From NCBI RefSeq assembly GCF_963576615.1, contig NC_088713.1, positions 37,713,276 through 37,777,275 of the forward strand: a DNA stretch of 64,000 bases. The letters run 5' to 3'. The notes beneath the pieces were generated by a model, which saw only the letters and a list, made by a program, of their open reading frames with translations, was not told the origin of the DNA and did no database searches. Within the stretch, counting starts at the first letter, position 1. Every line of letters begins with the position of its first letter. Positions 1-13,960 of this stretch are shown here, in pieces. The position numbers and the translations under genes were made by a program. This DNA comes from Watersipora subatra. Taxonomy: Eukaryota > Bryozoa > Gymnolaemata > Cheilostomatida > Watersiporidae.

Positions 1-1485
1 ATATGGTGCAAGACATCAATCACTTTTATTTATGTATCATTAAGTCAGAAATACTGAGTCAGTACTGGCAACGTTTGTACCTAAATTTGTAATGTTTTTA
101 CTAGTCACCAGTTATCCATTTTCTTACTGATAAAAAATTTAGGGAGTAGACAAAAACTATTTCATACTATCTGACTAGGTGTGAGCAATTAGTAAATTGC
201 CAAGATTCATGTTCTTATCATAAAAAATGTTGTTTTACCTTCTTAACTTTTGAACCACTATTGAATATCAAAAGTGATGTTGTTGACACAGAGCTGCTTT
301 CATTACTACTTTGCATAATTTCAGCTAAAACATAAATGTCATTAATTTATTCGATATTTTCGCTACTTGATTGGAAGTGAAGTCTAGTAATCAACAAAAA
401 AGCAGTCCCATTCCTGCTTGTTTGCATTTCACAACTACTCAAGTGCAAGGTAAATGAGAACCTGTTCCAGCCGAGTTGTAGAAACATAATTTTCATAGTC
501 ATTTCAGTGGCATAGTATTTTAATTGTTCCAGCAGTGGTAAAAACAAGTACAGTCAAGCCTGGGGTCAACCTAATATTACTAGCATTGATTTTTTCAAAA
601 TAAACATAGCTACATATCTCATCCTCAAGTAAAAGTTTCTGTAACTTGTGTAATTTCTGTCCAATATTTGCCAATAATTGATTTTTTAACATTGTTATCA
701 TTTAATTTTGCTGAAACATCTAAATATTTAATAAAATGTAGTGTTTGACAATAGTGAAGTTAGGATGTCATAATCTTTCAACAACGTCTATGAAAAACAG
801 GCTTTGAAACTGATTTAAATCAGGTTTACGTAAAACTGGTTCATATCGGTTGGTGTCAGTAAATGAAGTTACATAAGCTTTGCAGAATGAGTATGGTCAT
901 TTCTTTGACTCCTTAAGCTACAAGCAGAACAACAATTTAAGCATGTTTCCCGCCAGAAAAATTATCACCAGTGCAATAGCTCACAGAGTTGTTATTTTCA
1001 AAACTTAATTAAAGATTGTCCCAAGTACTACAACTCAATAGTGAATCACAACAAGTCCAAGGGTTTACAAGCTGTAGAGATTTAGTAGATGTAATGCAAC
1101 TAGCATATTACAGAAATATCGCAATGAAAGAAAATGATGCAGCAATCAAAACTCAGCTCAGCATTTACCTGTAAACATTTTTTCTATTGATTGTTTTTTG
1201 GTTCTTTGCAATACAGAGTCAATAAACTAGTTAATAATAGTTAACTACTCACCTGTCAAAAATGCTTTATACAAGCCCACTAACATCGTAACACGCTGCA
1301 CTTGATTGTACACAAAGGTAGTATGAGTGTAACAATACAGTCATTTCAGATCTATTACCACCTAGAAGAAGTAGTATTTTTTAATATACTTACCTGCTTT
1401 TAGACAGCCTTGTCTGTTTTTTGGAAAATAATATGATCGTTTTTTATGTATTTTATGCAATATTTTATTTTAGCACAATAAATAC

Positions 1486-1568
1486 CGCACACACACTCAC
1501 ACAATCGTATATACATGCTTACACACACACACGCACGCACACGCACACAAACACACGCACACACACAG
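1486..1568. repeat. CA/CG-rich microsatellite
   Basis: Imperfect (CA)n with CG interruptions; the matching tract in copy B lies at 8233-8292 and is shorter. The Cys/Val-rich minus-strand frame here comes from the repeat. Confidence 0.85.
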
Positions 1569-3289
1569 TCTTGTAAACGCATGTAATTGGGAACGCGATA
1601 TTTTTACCATCACTTTGAGGACATATTTCATCTATCATTAAGAGCTTTCAAAAACAACATATTAAAACATTTTTGTTGGGTTCACAAATGCACTGATTTT
1701 GGGAGCTGTCACTTTATCCATTTTGCAGATATAGGTCATGAGAATTTAACACCAACTTTTGGGACTTCATCTGACACACATGTATGAATTTGTTATCTAA
1801 TAATCGGGGACTATTGCGTGGAGAAGATAACTCTGGTTTATTTTAGTTTTTTTCAACCATTTCGGAGTTGTCGGTATGTGATACTTTTGCCACACTTTCG
1901 TGAATGCGCTTGTAAAAGTTATCCATCACTTATTTTTTCCTCAAATGTCAACTTACAAGTTTAATAGTTTTTATTAAACCTATTTAAGGTACTAATTCTA
2001 CACATGTATGATGCGAAAAGGTTGAATCGACCTTAGACTTTTATGTTTGGTAATAAATTCAGTGTAACCAATTGCTTCACAGAATTTACGGTGATCTGTT
2101 CTAGTTAAGGTTTTGACTAGCAAACAGCCAGGCCTGGTTGGCAGGATGATGTCTTATCTAGATTTACGACTTTTCAACATTTAACGCTAATATCTTCAAG
2201 GTAAACATTTTAACATAGTTTTCGTAGAATTCTTAAGCCTTGAATAGGCAACATTTTAATTACTATAATCGATAAAGTATTTTGCTATATCTCATTTTTA
2301 TCACTACCAAGGGCAGCCATCAGAAAATTCACATTGCGTAATCATGAGTTAACTTTTGTAAACAAAAATAAAAATAACCAGGCCAGCAAATGTGAGTAAT
2401 TTGGTTAAAATCACGAAGCCATATAAATTTGGATAAACTTAATTTTAGTTGTAATGTTCTGTTTGGTTGCACACAATGATTATCACTTTTGATTTAATTT
2501 TTTGCAAAAATGTTTTGTTTGTAAGCCATCCATGAAAAGCCCAGCATAGGCAGAGACATATTAGAATCAAGCTTTAGAAATGAAACATTGGTATCTCCAA
2601 TAGGCCTAGTGTCAGCCCGAAAAAACAATTACATTTTTAAAAATTATCATTATGTTTAATAAAACGTGTTATCCATGCCAAAAAATCGCCTTCTATTACA
2701 TTTTCTTAAAAATATATCGTGGTGCCTATCTTTTCGAAAACCATACATTCAATAGTAATCTATTCAAATGTTTAATAACAAGGTCCACGCAATTTTTAGT
2801 GTAGATATGATAAAAAGTATGCGAATTTTTATCCATTAGCTTCGGAATGTTAAATAATTACTATCACTGCACACACTGATTTGAGCTATGTCGTACTATT
2901 GAAATGAGCTTGGTTCATTTTGAAGGCGCTTATGTCATCAAAATTATGTATGATACTACAGTCAATGTTTTTTGAAGTAATTGGCCAGTTATTGGAACTG
3001 CAAACAGTCATAAACAGTCTCAAATATATTGTCATACAATTTTCCTGATGTATGATATAAACATAAAAGAAAAGTGTGTTTGTATTAATATACAAGAATA
3101 TTCATTATTTAGGAACAATTGACCAATTATTAAAAGTGCACACGCAGTCATAAACTCTCTCAATGCTAGTCTAATAGGGAGTCTGTACTTATCACCATCA
3201 ACTATCTAGAGGCCAATATGAACACAAAGGAATGTTTGGTATTTTAATCAGCCAGTTTGTAACAATTAGTTTAACCAATTAGTAGAAAT

Positions 3290-4440
3290 ATTAATGTGAA
3301 AAGATATCCCCATAATGGTTGTAGAAAAATTATCGCAGGTGTGTATGATATTGTAACCATTGATTTAGAGACATTGACTGATTATTTTATTTGAAATCAC
3401 AGTCATGATCGTTCCTATAACCATTGCTGCAAGATGTTCCAAATTTAATGCCAAAATATCAACCCTAATAAGTATGCTTCTTATGCAGTTTCCCGAGCAC
3501 ATTGACCAACTTTAACAAATTAACACAGTCAGTCATAGAATACGTCAACACCATTTCAACATAATGTCCCCAAGTTAATTGTAAAATTATTCTCACAGGT
3601 GTGTATGATTTTTTAACCATTGATTTGGGGACATTGACTGATTATCTTTTTTGAGATCACATCCATTAGTATTCCTAATACCATTGCTGCAAGATATCCC
3701 AAATTTAATGCCAAAATATCAACGCTAATGAACATACTTCTTAAGCAGTTTCCTGAGGACAATGACCAATTATAACAAAAGAACACAGTCAGTCATACAA
3801 TATGTCAACACCATTGCAGCAATATGTCTCCAATTTGATGGTAAAAATATTCTCACAGGTGTGTATGATATTTTAACCATTGATTTGGGGACATTGACTG
3901 ATTATTTTACTTGAAATGTCAGTCATCATCAGTCCTAATGCTGCTGTTGCTAGATGTTCCAAGTTTAATGTCAAAATATCAACCTCAATGAATATGATTC
4001 TTATGCAGTTTCTTGAGCACATTGACCAATTATAACAAAATAACACAGTCATTCATGGAAAATGTCAATACCACTTCAACATAATGTCCCCAAGTTAATT
4101 GTAAAACTATTCTCACAGGTGTGAATGATATTTTAACCATTGATTTGGGGACAATGACTGATTATTTTATTTGAGATCACAGTTGTGATCATTCCTAATA
4201 CCATTGCTGCAAGATGTTCCAAATTAAATGCCAAAATATCAACCTCAATGAATATACTTCTTAAGCAGTTTCCTGAGCACATTGACCAATTATAACAAAA
4301 GAACACATTCAGTCATAAAATATGTCAACACCATTGCAACGATTTGTCCCGAATTTGATGGTAAAATTCTTCTCACAGGTGTGTATGATATTTTAACAAT
4401 TACTTTGGGGACATAGAACAATTATTATGTGTGAACTCAC
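3290..4440. repeat. 260-bp dimeric satellite, array A
   Basis: The landmark CAGGTGTG(T/A)ATGAT recurs near 3336, 3596, 3857, 4116 and 4375, a period of 259-261 bp. Each 260-bp unit is two related ~130-bp halves (one with TGCAAGATGTTCC, the other with CAACAATATGTCCC). More diverged monomers flank it at about 2880-3290 and 4440-4830. Confidence 0.85.
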
Positions 4441-4830
4441 AGTCATGAACCATTTAAAAACCGTTGCTGTAAGATGGCCGTTATTTGGCAGCCAAATATC
4501 TCAGACATGTTTGCGCTATTTTAAAAATATGATTGGTCGCATTAACAGATTATTATAAAATAATGTGCAGTTTTAAGCCAGGAAAATCCGTCGTGCCAAG
4601 ATGTCTCAATTTGATGACAGAACTATTATCACATGTGCATATGACATTACAAATTATTGTAAGTTCACTTACAGTCACTAATCATTTCAAAGCATCTGGG
4701 CCGTGGTCAAATCTCTCTAATGTGATGGCACAAATATCAAAGCAATTTTTGTTATATTTGAACCATGAGCTTAAATAATTGATCTATTATTGTGAGTGAA
4801 CACTTATTCGTCAACCATCTTAAAGCGAAT

Positions 4831-6636
4831 GTTTAGACATTTGAGAATAAGATTCCTTTTAACGGGATTCACACGAACAATTTACTGATTGTTAGACAGT
4901 TGCTCTAACTACTGCCTCAGTTGACTACTTTTAGATATCAAGGAATAATTAAATAAATAATTATTCTCTGGGATTTTGCAGCACCGCTGCCAATCTTTAA
5001 ACATAACTTTAGACTACTGAGATACTAGTAAATGCTAAAGAGAAGCTGACAGTTGCTTGATGCACAAAGCATTTTGGAAAGTTCACTATTGCCGAGCTAG
5101 CGGACTGCCGCAACTGCTTGCAAGGGTTTGTTTAGTGTTGCATCAACATCATTCCAACAATCATAGAAAATGTATTATGGGCCTTGCTTGACATGTGTGA
5201 GCTAAGTCTAACTTTAAAGAGTTAAATTGGCAAAACTGGTTATAAAAATACGACAACATACCAGCAAGGGACTGAAGATTTTTAGTGATAGCGGCACAGC
5301 ACATACCGTACCACTGCCCAGCTCAATGCTTATTTTATATGATCTTGAATAAACTTTGTAAGTACAGCTTGCATAAGGCATAACTGTGACATACGTATCT
5401 CAGAGTTCCAGCATGCCCAATTGCATCAAACTGTTTCATATTTGGTGAAAAAGTATTGTTCAAATTGTAAACTGGGTACTCAACTCTAACTGCTCTATTG
5501 GGCAACATCTTCAAGTACTGCTATGATGTAATACATTTTTGTGTTCCTAGTTATAGACATAAATGGTGAAACTTCTCACAAAATAATAGCTGGTTTGTTG
5601 GTGCCCATATGTTAGTAATAGCTCATAAACTGTTGTAAATAGCTTTTACAGACATTTAGAATTAGCTTCTCTAATTTAGTTTCACTGATGACTCAGTTGT
5701 AAAAATTGTCTCAAACCAAAACACTTTGCTTTTACTCAAGTTTTAAAAACTGTTGAACCTATTTAGTTTTATTTATGGTACCTCTGGTTTATTAATGATA
5801 AAGTTGAGCCAATCGAATTGCCTAAAATAAGAAACCATATAGATCGAAAGAATAAAGTTGATGAGTTTGTCAGATAGTGGCTGGCTAAACACAACAATAT
5901 ATTTTCACCTTACCCTGATGCATTTAACTTAGTGAGTTGATGAATGTAAATCATGTTTTGTTTTGTTTCAAAGCGAGTAATGTGGTCATTTTTAGCAAAA
6001 CACTTCTCCATCATTTTTCTATAGTTGAAAAAACTAAATATTATACTAATAGGCCCACAACCTCAGAAGAGTTCCATTACAAATGGCGAAGCTAATTACT
6101 GCCATGTCATTTGTTTCATTGATAAATGTCTCATTCAAGACCTATGATCAAAATCAAACAATACATGTGGTACTAGTACTAGTTTTAATAATGAATGCAA
6201 CTAAAACTGTTACAGCTAACCATATTTAACATAAAACACTGTCTAGCTTTTTGATCAAGTCTGGCTCAGCTTATTTACATTGCTGTTGATGATCGATGAA
6301 TATGCTTCTCTTCAATGCATAGAAAACTTAATAAATATGACTATATAAACAGAGGAAATGACGCAATCAATATATTACAGAATGGTATTGATCAGTATTT
6401 GTGCACTGGTGTTTAATCCAGTTCTGTTGATGACTATCTCCTAGCACCCAACTCAGTATAACACTAGCCTTTTTTCTCAGCAATGTGTGTTTATTGTAAA
6501 TATTGCTTGCCAACTTCTGCAAAGTGACTCAACAAGGTTACATGTGAGGTTTTTTGTTTCCCTTCGTTGTGGGTCAAAAATTGATAAAATAAATAATATT
6601 TGATTTTCCCCTGCTGAACGCATTTCTACATATGTT
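4831..6636. other. Spacer between the duplicated segments; nothing recognised
   Basis: About 1.8 kb of AT-rich sequence seen once in the window. There is no open frame above background, no RNA gene and no clear repeat. Confidence 0.5.
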
Positions 6637-7943
6637 GCAATATATCAATCGCTTTCATTTATGTCTCATTGAGTCAGGAATACTGAGTCAAGACTGTCTA
6701 CAATTGTACCTAAATTTGTAATGTTTTTACTAGTCACCGGTTATCCATTTTCTTACTGATAATAAACTTAAGGGTTGACAAAAACTATTTCAAACTATCT
6801 GACTAGGGTGAGCAATTAGTAAATTGCCAAGACTCATGTTCTTATCATGAAAATGTTTTTTTACCTTCTTAAGTTTTGAACCACTATTGAATATCAAAAG
6901 TGATGTTGTTGACACAGAGCTGCTTTCATTACTACTTTGCATAATTTCAGAGTTGTAGAAACATAAATTTCATAGTCATTTCAGTGGCATAGTATTTCAA
7001 TTTTTCCAGCAGTGGTAAAAACAAGTACAGTCAATAATAAGCAATAATAAGTTGCCTGGAGTCAACCAGATATTACTAGCATTGATTTTTTTAAAGTAAA
7101 CATAGCTACATATCTCATTCTCAAGTAAAAGTTTCTGTAACTTGTGTAATTTCTTTCCAACATTTGCCAATAATTTGTTTTTTACCATTGTTATCATTTA
7201 ATTTTGCTGAAACCTCTAAATATTTAATAAAATGTAGTGTTAGACAATAGTGAAGTTAGGATGTCATAATCTTTTAACAACGTCTATGAAAAACAGGTTT
7301 TGAAACTGATTTAAATCAGGTTCATGTAAAACTGGTTCATATCGGTTTGTGTCAGTAAAAGAAGTTACACAAGCGTTTCAGAATGAGTATGGTCATTTTT
7401 TTGACTCCTTAAGCTACTAGCAGAACAATAATTTAAGCATGTTTCGCGCCAGAAAAATTATCACCAGTACAATAGCTCACAGAGTTGTTTTTTTCAAAAC
7501 TTAATTAAAGATTGTCCCAAGTACTAAAACTCAATAGAGAATCACAACAAGTCCAATGGTTTACAATCTGTAGATATTTAGTGGATGTAATGCAACTAGC
7601 ATATTACAGAAATATCACAATGAAAAAAAATGATGCAGCAATCAAAACGCAGCTCAGCATTTACCTCTAAACATTTTTCCTCTTGATTGTTTTTTGATTC
7701 CTCACAATACAGAGCCAATAAACTAATTAATAATAGTTAACTACTCACCATCAAAAATGCTTTACACCAAGCCCACTAACATTGTAACACGCTGCACTTG
7801 ATTATACACAAAGGTAGTATGGGTGTATTAATGCAGTCATTTCAGATCTAATACCACCTAGAAGAAGTGGTATTTTTCAATATAATTACCTGCTTTTAGA
7901 CAGCCTTGTCTGTTTTTAGGAAAATAATATGATCTTTTTTTAT

Positions 7944-8193
7944 TCGAAAGCAATACTTATCTTTTTTTTCCAGCTACTGTCAGTTTCATGATATTCTCAT
8001 TCGTCAGGCTGTGATTCCATCACAGCCTGACGAATGAGAATATCATGAAACTGACAGTAGCTGGAAAAAAAAGATAAGTATTGCTTTCGAATAATTTATT
8101 GGTATATAGCTGCTCCAATATATTTGTTGAGCACTCTAATTTTAGTAATACTAGCCCATAATTCTTAGGAATTTATAGTTGATCTTTTTTTAT
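7944..8193. mobile_element. 250-bp palindromic insertion with 14-bp target duplication
   Basis: TGATCTTTTTTTAT stands at 7930-7943 and again at 8180-8193, and the copy-A sequence is uninterrupted at this point. The insertion holds a palindrome at 7941-8093 with arms of 75 bp and a 3-base loop (TCC), followed by an 87-bp unique tail. The family is unknown; it is not coding. Confidence 0.75.
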
Positions 8194-9889
8194 GTATTTT
8201 ACGCATTATTTTATTATAGCACATTAATTACTGCACACATACTCACACAATTGTATATACATGTATACACACACGCACGCACGCACACACAGTCTTGTAA
8301 ACGCATGCAATTGGGGACGCAATATTTTTACCATCACTTTGAGGACAATTTTCATCTGTCATTAAGAGCTTTAAAAAATAACATATTAAAATATTTTTTG
8401 TTGGGTTTACAAATGCACTGATTTTTGGAGCTGTCATCTTATCCGTTTTTCAGTTATAGCTCATGAGAATTTAACACTAACTTTGGGGACGTCACCTCAC
8501 ACACATGTATGAAATTTTTATTTAATAAACGGTGACTTTTGCGTAGAGAAGATAACTCCGGCTTATTTTTGTTTATTCAACCATTTTGGAGTTGTCGGTA
8601 TGTGATACTTTTCCCACACTTCCGTAAATGTACTTGTAAAAGTTATCCATCACTTAATTTTTCCCCAAATATCAACTTGCTTCACAGAATTTACGGTGAT
8701 CTGTTCAAGTTAAGGTTTTGAATTGCAAACAGCCAGGCCTGGGTTGCAGGCTGATGTCTATCTAGATTTGAGACTTTTCAACATTTAACGCGAGTATGTT
8801 CAAGGTAAACATTTTAACATAGTTTTTATAGAACTCTTAAACCCTGAATAGGCAACAAATTTAATTACTATAATCGATAAAGTATCTTGCTACATCTCAT
8901 TTTATCACTATCAAGAGCAGCCATCAGAAAATTACATTGCGCGATCATGAGTTAACTTTTTTAAACAAAAGTAAAAATAACCAGGCAAGCAAATGTGAGT
9001 AATTTTTTTTAAATCAGGGAGCCAAATAACTTTGGATATAGTCAATTTTAGTCGTAATTTTCTGTTTGGTTGCACACGATGATTACCACTTTTAATTTAA
9101 ATTTTTGCGCAATTCCTTTGAAAGCCTTTCATGAAAAGCCAAGCATAGGCGGAGACATATTAGAATCAAGCTTTGGAATGAAGCATTGGTATCTCCAATA
9201 TGCCTTATGTACGCCTAATAACTTTTACCTTATAAAAATATCATTATGTTTAATAAAACGGGTTACCCGTACCAAAAATTTGCCTTCTATTACATTTTCT
9301 TAAAAATATATCGAGTTGCCTATCTTTGCAAAAACCATACATTCAATTGTAATCTATTCAAATGTTAAATAACAAGTTTGACTCAATTTTTAGTGCAGAT
9401 ATGACCAAAAGTATGCAAAATAATTTAACCATTAGTTTGGGAGTGTTAAATAAATACTATCACGGCACACACTGATTGGAGCTATCTCGGTACTATTGAA
9501 ATAAACTTTGTTCAATTTGAAGGTGTGTACGTCATCCAAATTATGTATGATACTGCAGTCAATGTTTTTTTGAAGTAATTGGCCAGTTATTGTAACTCCA
9601 AACCGTCAAAAATAGTCTCAAATATGTTGTCATACAATTTTTCTGATGTATGATGTAAACATAAAAGAAAAGTGTGTTTGTATTAGTATACAAGTATATT
9701 CGTTATTTAGGTACACTTGACAAACTATTACAAGTGCACACGATATCATAAATTCGCTCAATGCTAGTCTAATAGGGAGTCTGTACTTTTCACCATCAAC
9801 TATTTAGAGGGCAATATGAACACAAAGGAATGTTTGGTATTTTAATCAGCAAGTTTGTAACAATTAGTTTAACAAATTAGTAGAAATAT

Positions 9890-11020
9890 TATCGTGAAAA
9901 GATATCCCCATATTGGTTGTAGAAAAATTATCGCAGGTGTGTATGATATTTTTACCATTGATTTGGGGACACTGACTGATTATTTTCTTTGATATCACAG
10001 TCATCATCATTCCTAATACAATTGCTGCAAGATGTTTCAAACTTAATGCCAAAATATTAACCCTAATGAATATACTTCTTAAACAGTTTCCTGAGCACAT
10101 TGACCAATTATAACAAAAGAGCACAGTCATTCATAGAATATGTCAACACCATTGCAACAATATGTCCCCAATTTGATGGTAAAATTATTCTCACAGGTGT
10201 GTATGATATTTTAACCATTGAATTGGGGACATTGACTGATTATTTTTTTTGAAATCACAGTCATTATCGTTCCTAATACCATTGCTGCTCGATGTTCCAA
10301 ATCTAATGCCAAAATATCAATCCCAATATTTACGCTTATTAAGCAGTTTCCTGAGCACATTGATCAATTATAACAAAAGAACACAGTCAGTCATAGAATA
10401 TGTCAACACCATTGCAACAATATGTCCCCAATTTGATGGTGAAATTATTCTCACAGGTGTGTATGATATTTTACCCATTGATTTGGGGACGTTGACTGAT
10501 TATTTTATTTGAGATAACAGTCATGATCATTCTTAATACCATTGCTGCAAGATGTCCCAAATTTAATGCCAAAATATCAATCCCAATAAATATGCTTCTT
10601 AAGCAGTTTCCTGAGCACACTGACCAATTACAACAAAATAACTCAGTCAGTCATAGAATATGTCAACACCATTGCAACAATATGTCCCCAATTTGATGGT
10701 AAAATTATTCTCACAGGTGTGTATGATATTTTAACCATTGATTTGGGGACATTGACTGATTATTTTTTTTGAGATAACATTCATGATAATACTTAATACC
10801 ATTGCTGCAAGATGTTCCAAATTTAATGTCAAAATACCAACTCCAATGAATATGCTTTTTAAGCAGTTTTCTGAGCACATTGACCAATTAGAAGAAAAGA
10901 ACACAGTCAGTCATAGACAATGTCAACACCATTGCAACGATATGTCCCCAATTTGATGGTAAAATTATTCTCACAGGTGTGTATGATATTTTAATCATTA
11001 ATTTGGGGCATAGAACAATT
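9890..11020. repeat. 260-bp dimeric satellite, array B
   Basis: The same landmark recurs near 9934, 10194, 10455, 10715 and 10974 (259-261 bp). Units within this array look more alike than those in array A, hinting at local homogenisation. Confidence 0.85.
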
Positions 11021-11239
11021 ATTATGTGTGAACTCACAGTCCTTAACAATCTAAAAACGTTGCTGTAAGATGGCCGTTATTTGACAGCCAAATATCTCAG
11101 ACATTTTTACGCTATTTTAAACATTTGTATGATTGCACTAACCAAATATGATAAAATAATGTGCAGTTTTAAGCCATGTTAATTCATCATGTCAAGATGT
11201 CTCAATTTGATCACAGAACTATTATCACATGTGCATATG

Positions 11240-12560
11240 ACTTTACAATTTTTTGTAAGTTCACTTACAGTCACTAATCATTTAAAAGCATCTGGGCTGT
11301 GGTAAAATCTCTCTAATTTAATGGCACAAATATCACAGCAAGTTTTAGTTATATTTGAACCATTAGCTTGAAAAAATTGATCTATAATTGTAAGTGCACA
11401 CTTATTCGTCACCCATCTTAAAGCGAATGTGTGAGAAGAATTCACCAATTTTGTGTCAAAACTATTATTGCAACTGTGAATGATATTGCTTCCATTAGTT
11501 TGAAACATTGACCAATTATTACCAATCTACACGCAGTGATCAAGCATCTCATAGCTATTGCGACAAGATGTCCCCAAATAGATGCTAAAATACCATCACC
11601 AGTGTTTATAATTATGTAACTATTCTGGGAAGTTGGCCAATATGCAACTCCGCTCGCAGTCATACAACAGCTCAAAGTATCTGTAACAAAATGTCCCTAA
11701 TGCTTCTTTCATTATCTCCACAAAGCTTGTATGATTTTTTAACCATTTGCTCGGGGATATTGAGCAATTATTACAAAACCAGTTTGAGTGATATAGCATC
11801 TCAACGCCATTGTGATATGTTGTTGCTAATTTGAGGGTTCAAATATAACCACGAGTTTGCATGATCTTTTCACCATTGCTTTGAAATAATTGTCAAAATT
11901 TACTGGTGCATAAATAGTATTAATTCATATCAAGGATGTTATAAAAAGTTTCCATCAGTTTGTTGTTGCATTTGCTGACAAAGAATAAAATATCTCTAAT
12001 TTGGAAAAATGAATACCCCAACAAATACTTATTATATTACAACCATTAGTTTGGAACATTACACAATGATTATAAGAGGATAATTAGTCACCACCAATCT
12101 CAAAACATTTGTAATAAGATGTTCCCAAATTGATGGTAAAAATATCAGTGCATGAACATTTGCTTGTATGGCCAATTGTTTAAAAACATAAAGCAAATAT
12201 CATAACTGTGCATACAGTCATAAAATTTTTCAATGCTATTTCAATAACTACGAATATTATCAAAACCGTTAATTAAAATACAACCATTACTTTTAGAATA
12301 TTAATGAATTAATTAAGTATACTTTCATCCATAAAAAAATTCATTGAACATTGAGAAATCGGAGGTGTGTTTGTTATTTCAACGATTAATTTTGCAAACA
12401 CTAGTTTATAACCAAATAATAGAAATAGCATTGTGATAATATATCCTCATTTCGGTTTTGGAATTATTATCATGGGTGTGTATGACATTTAACCTATTAG
12501 TTTGGGATTTTTACCAATTCTTGTACGAAAATTATTAAGTGTATTAAAATATATTTATTT
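11240..12560. repeat. Decayed ~130-bp monomers of the same satellite
   Basis: Recurring words such as ATTGACCAATTATTAC, ACAAGATGTCCCC and ACAAAATGTCCCTAAT at roughly 130-bp intervals show older single units that were not arranged as 260-bp dimers. Confidence 0.6.
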
Positions 12561-12889
12561 TCTTTCAAATATTAGCATGAAAGAAACTATTGAGCCTATA
12601 ATTGGCACACATACACAAGACAACAACACTAATGCAATACAAATATAATATAATTTGTGTACAGCTAAAAGACAATATTGCAACTAAAGGTGAATTGCTG
12701 TCCGCTAAGTAGGAATTTGCCAGATTATCTTCAGAATCTGTGAAACAGAATACAACCTTTCAAACACATTTCACTTGCTATGCCTGTTTGGCTTTTAATT
12801 CATATTGAAGTTTTTAAAAATAAAAATAGACAGTAACTATCAAATTCTTTAAGTATTTACTAAAATTTTAAGTATAACATTTCAACGTG

Positions 12890-13960
12890 TAACTTTCGGC
12901 AATATCTTACTAAGTCAATGTTGTTTATGATAATAATCATCTATGTGAGCAACATCCAATAATATGAAATATTTTGAAAAGGTGATTCGTCTTTACCGTT
13001 AACTGTTGTTCACTTTACTTTTTCGATTCAAAACCCATTGCATAACTCTTTGGCAACTGTGCAGTAAGTAGATGGATTTTGAAAGCTGTTTAGATTGGCA
13101 AATATGTCTGCATGTCTTTAAAAAATGGGCATAGTGGAAACCATGTGATATAAAATAAAAGTGAGCATGACTATCTGAGGTTGCAAATAAAGTTTAAAAT
13201 CTTGTGCCTAGGTAGATTTTTGACAAATTATTTGCAGTGTCTGTGAGATTTACAAGCTACCATTTCATTAACAACGTGTCTCACTCACTGAATCTGCTTG
13301 GTTTTTAGCTAACCATAAAGCCGCGCACAGACTAGAATATTATAGAACTGCGTAGACAGAAAATGATAAGTTCATTTAATATTTGTAAAGTGTATATGCT
13401 ATTGAGCACAAACTTTATAAGAGTTTAGGATCTTATTTGTCTTTGATTTAGTGTACAAGCAGAAAATGTTATAATCTTGTCATTGTGCATGAGCAGTGCT
13501 GAATTTTACTGATTGCAGTATTGAATAAGTCTCTTTGTTCCCTAAGTTTAATTGATCCTTCTTCAATATTACATAATCATAAGCAGAAAAAGACATGTTC
13601 AATGTATGACAGGCAAAGTTTCAACAGTGATAAACATGTTGGCTCAGAAAACTCTCAAAGAGCGCAGAAAGTTTATCAATGCTGTGAGACTTTTTCAAAG
13701 CATTTATTAATAAAAAGGGGTGGCTATATACATGTATGAGCTACGCAAAGTAAAGTGAGATGAGTTTTCCAATCTTTAAAACTATAGGTAAGCTTTCCAA
13801 CAAAAGTAGTCAACGGCCAGCTATAGAATAATTCTAAAAAAAATGTTTAGTTCAAATTAGCGATCACGATAGAACAATAAGTAGGTTATTGCACTATTGC
13901 TATCTAAAAATATTTTGTTACAATGCAATTTCTAAAAAGACTTGTGTAGTTTTTCAAACA
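12890..13960. repeat. Older duplication, copy 1
   Basis: Aligns by eye with 15100-15960: AAAGCTGTTTAGAT, TAAAAAATGGGC, GTGAGCATGACTATC, ATTACATAATCA and ATGACAGGCAAA occur in the same order. It is diverged and has no gene. The sequence between (13960-15100) shows nothing recognisable. Confidence 0.65.

Larger units (their letters stand above)
1..4830. repeat. Segmental duplication, copy A
   Basis: Matches 6637-11431 in the same orientation, landmark by landmark: ATACTGAGTCA near the start, a CA microsatellite, a 260-bp satellite block, and CACTTATTCGTCA at the end. Copy A has about 150 bp (324-473) and about 115 bp (1960-2075) that copy B lacks. It contains no convincing gene; the short open frames differ between the copies. 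Confidence 0.8.
6637..11431. repeat. Segmental duplication, copy B
   Basis: The second copy of the 1-4830 segment. It carries a 250-bp palindromic insertion at 7944-8193 that is absent from copy A, so that insertion is probably younger than the duplication. No convincing gene. Confidence 0.8.

Noticed and set aside
1400..1582. Cys/Val-rich minus-strand frame
   Set aside because: Produced by the CA/CG microsatellite.
3290..4440. Regular repeats considered as a CRISPR array
   Set aside because: Repeats are contiguous 260-bp units without unique spacers, in an animal genome.
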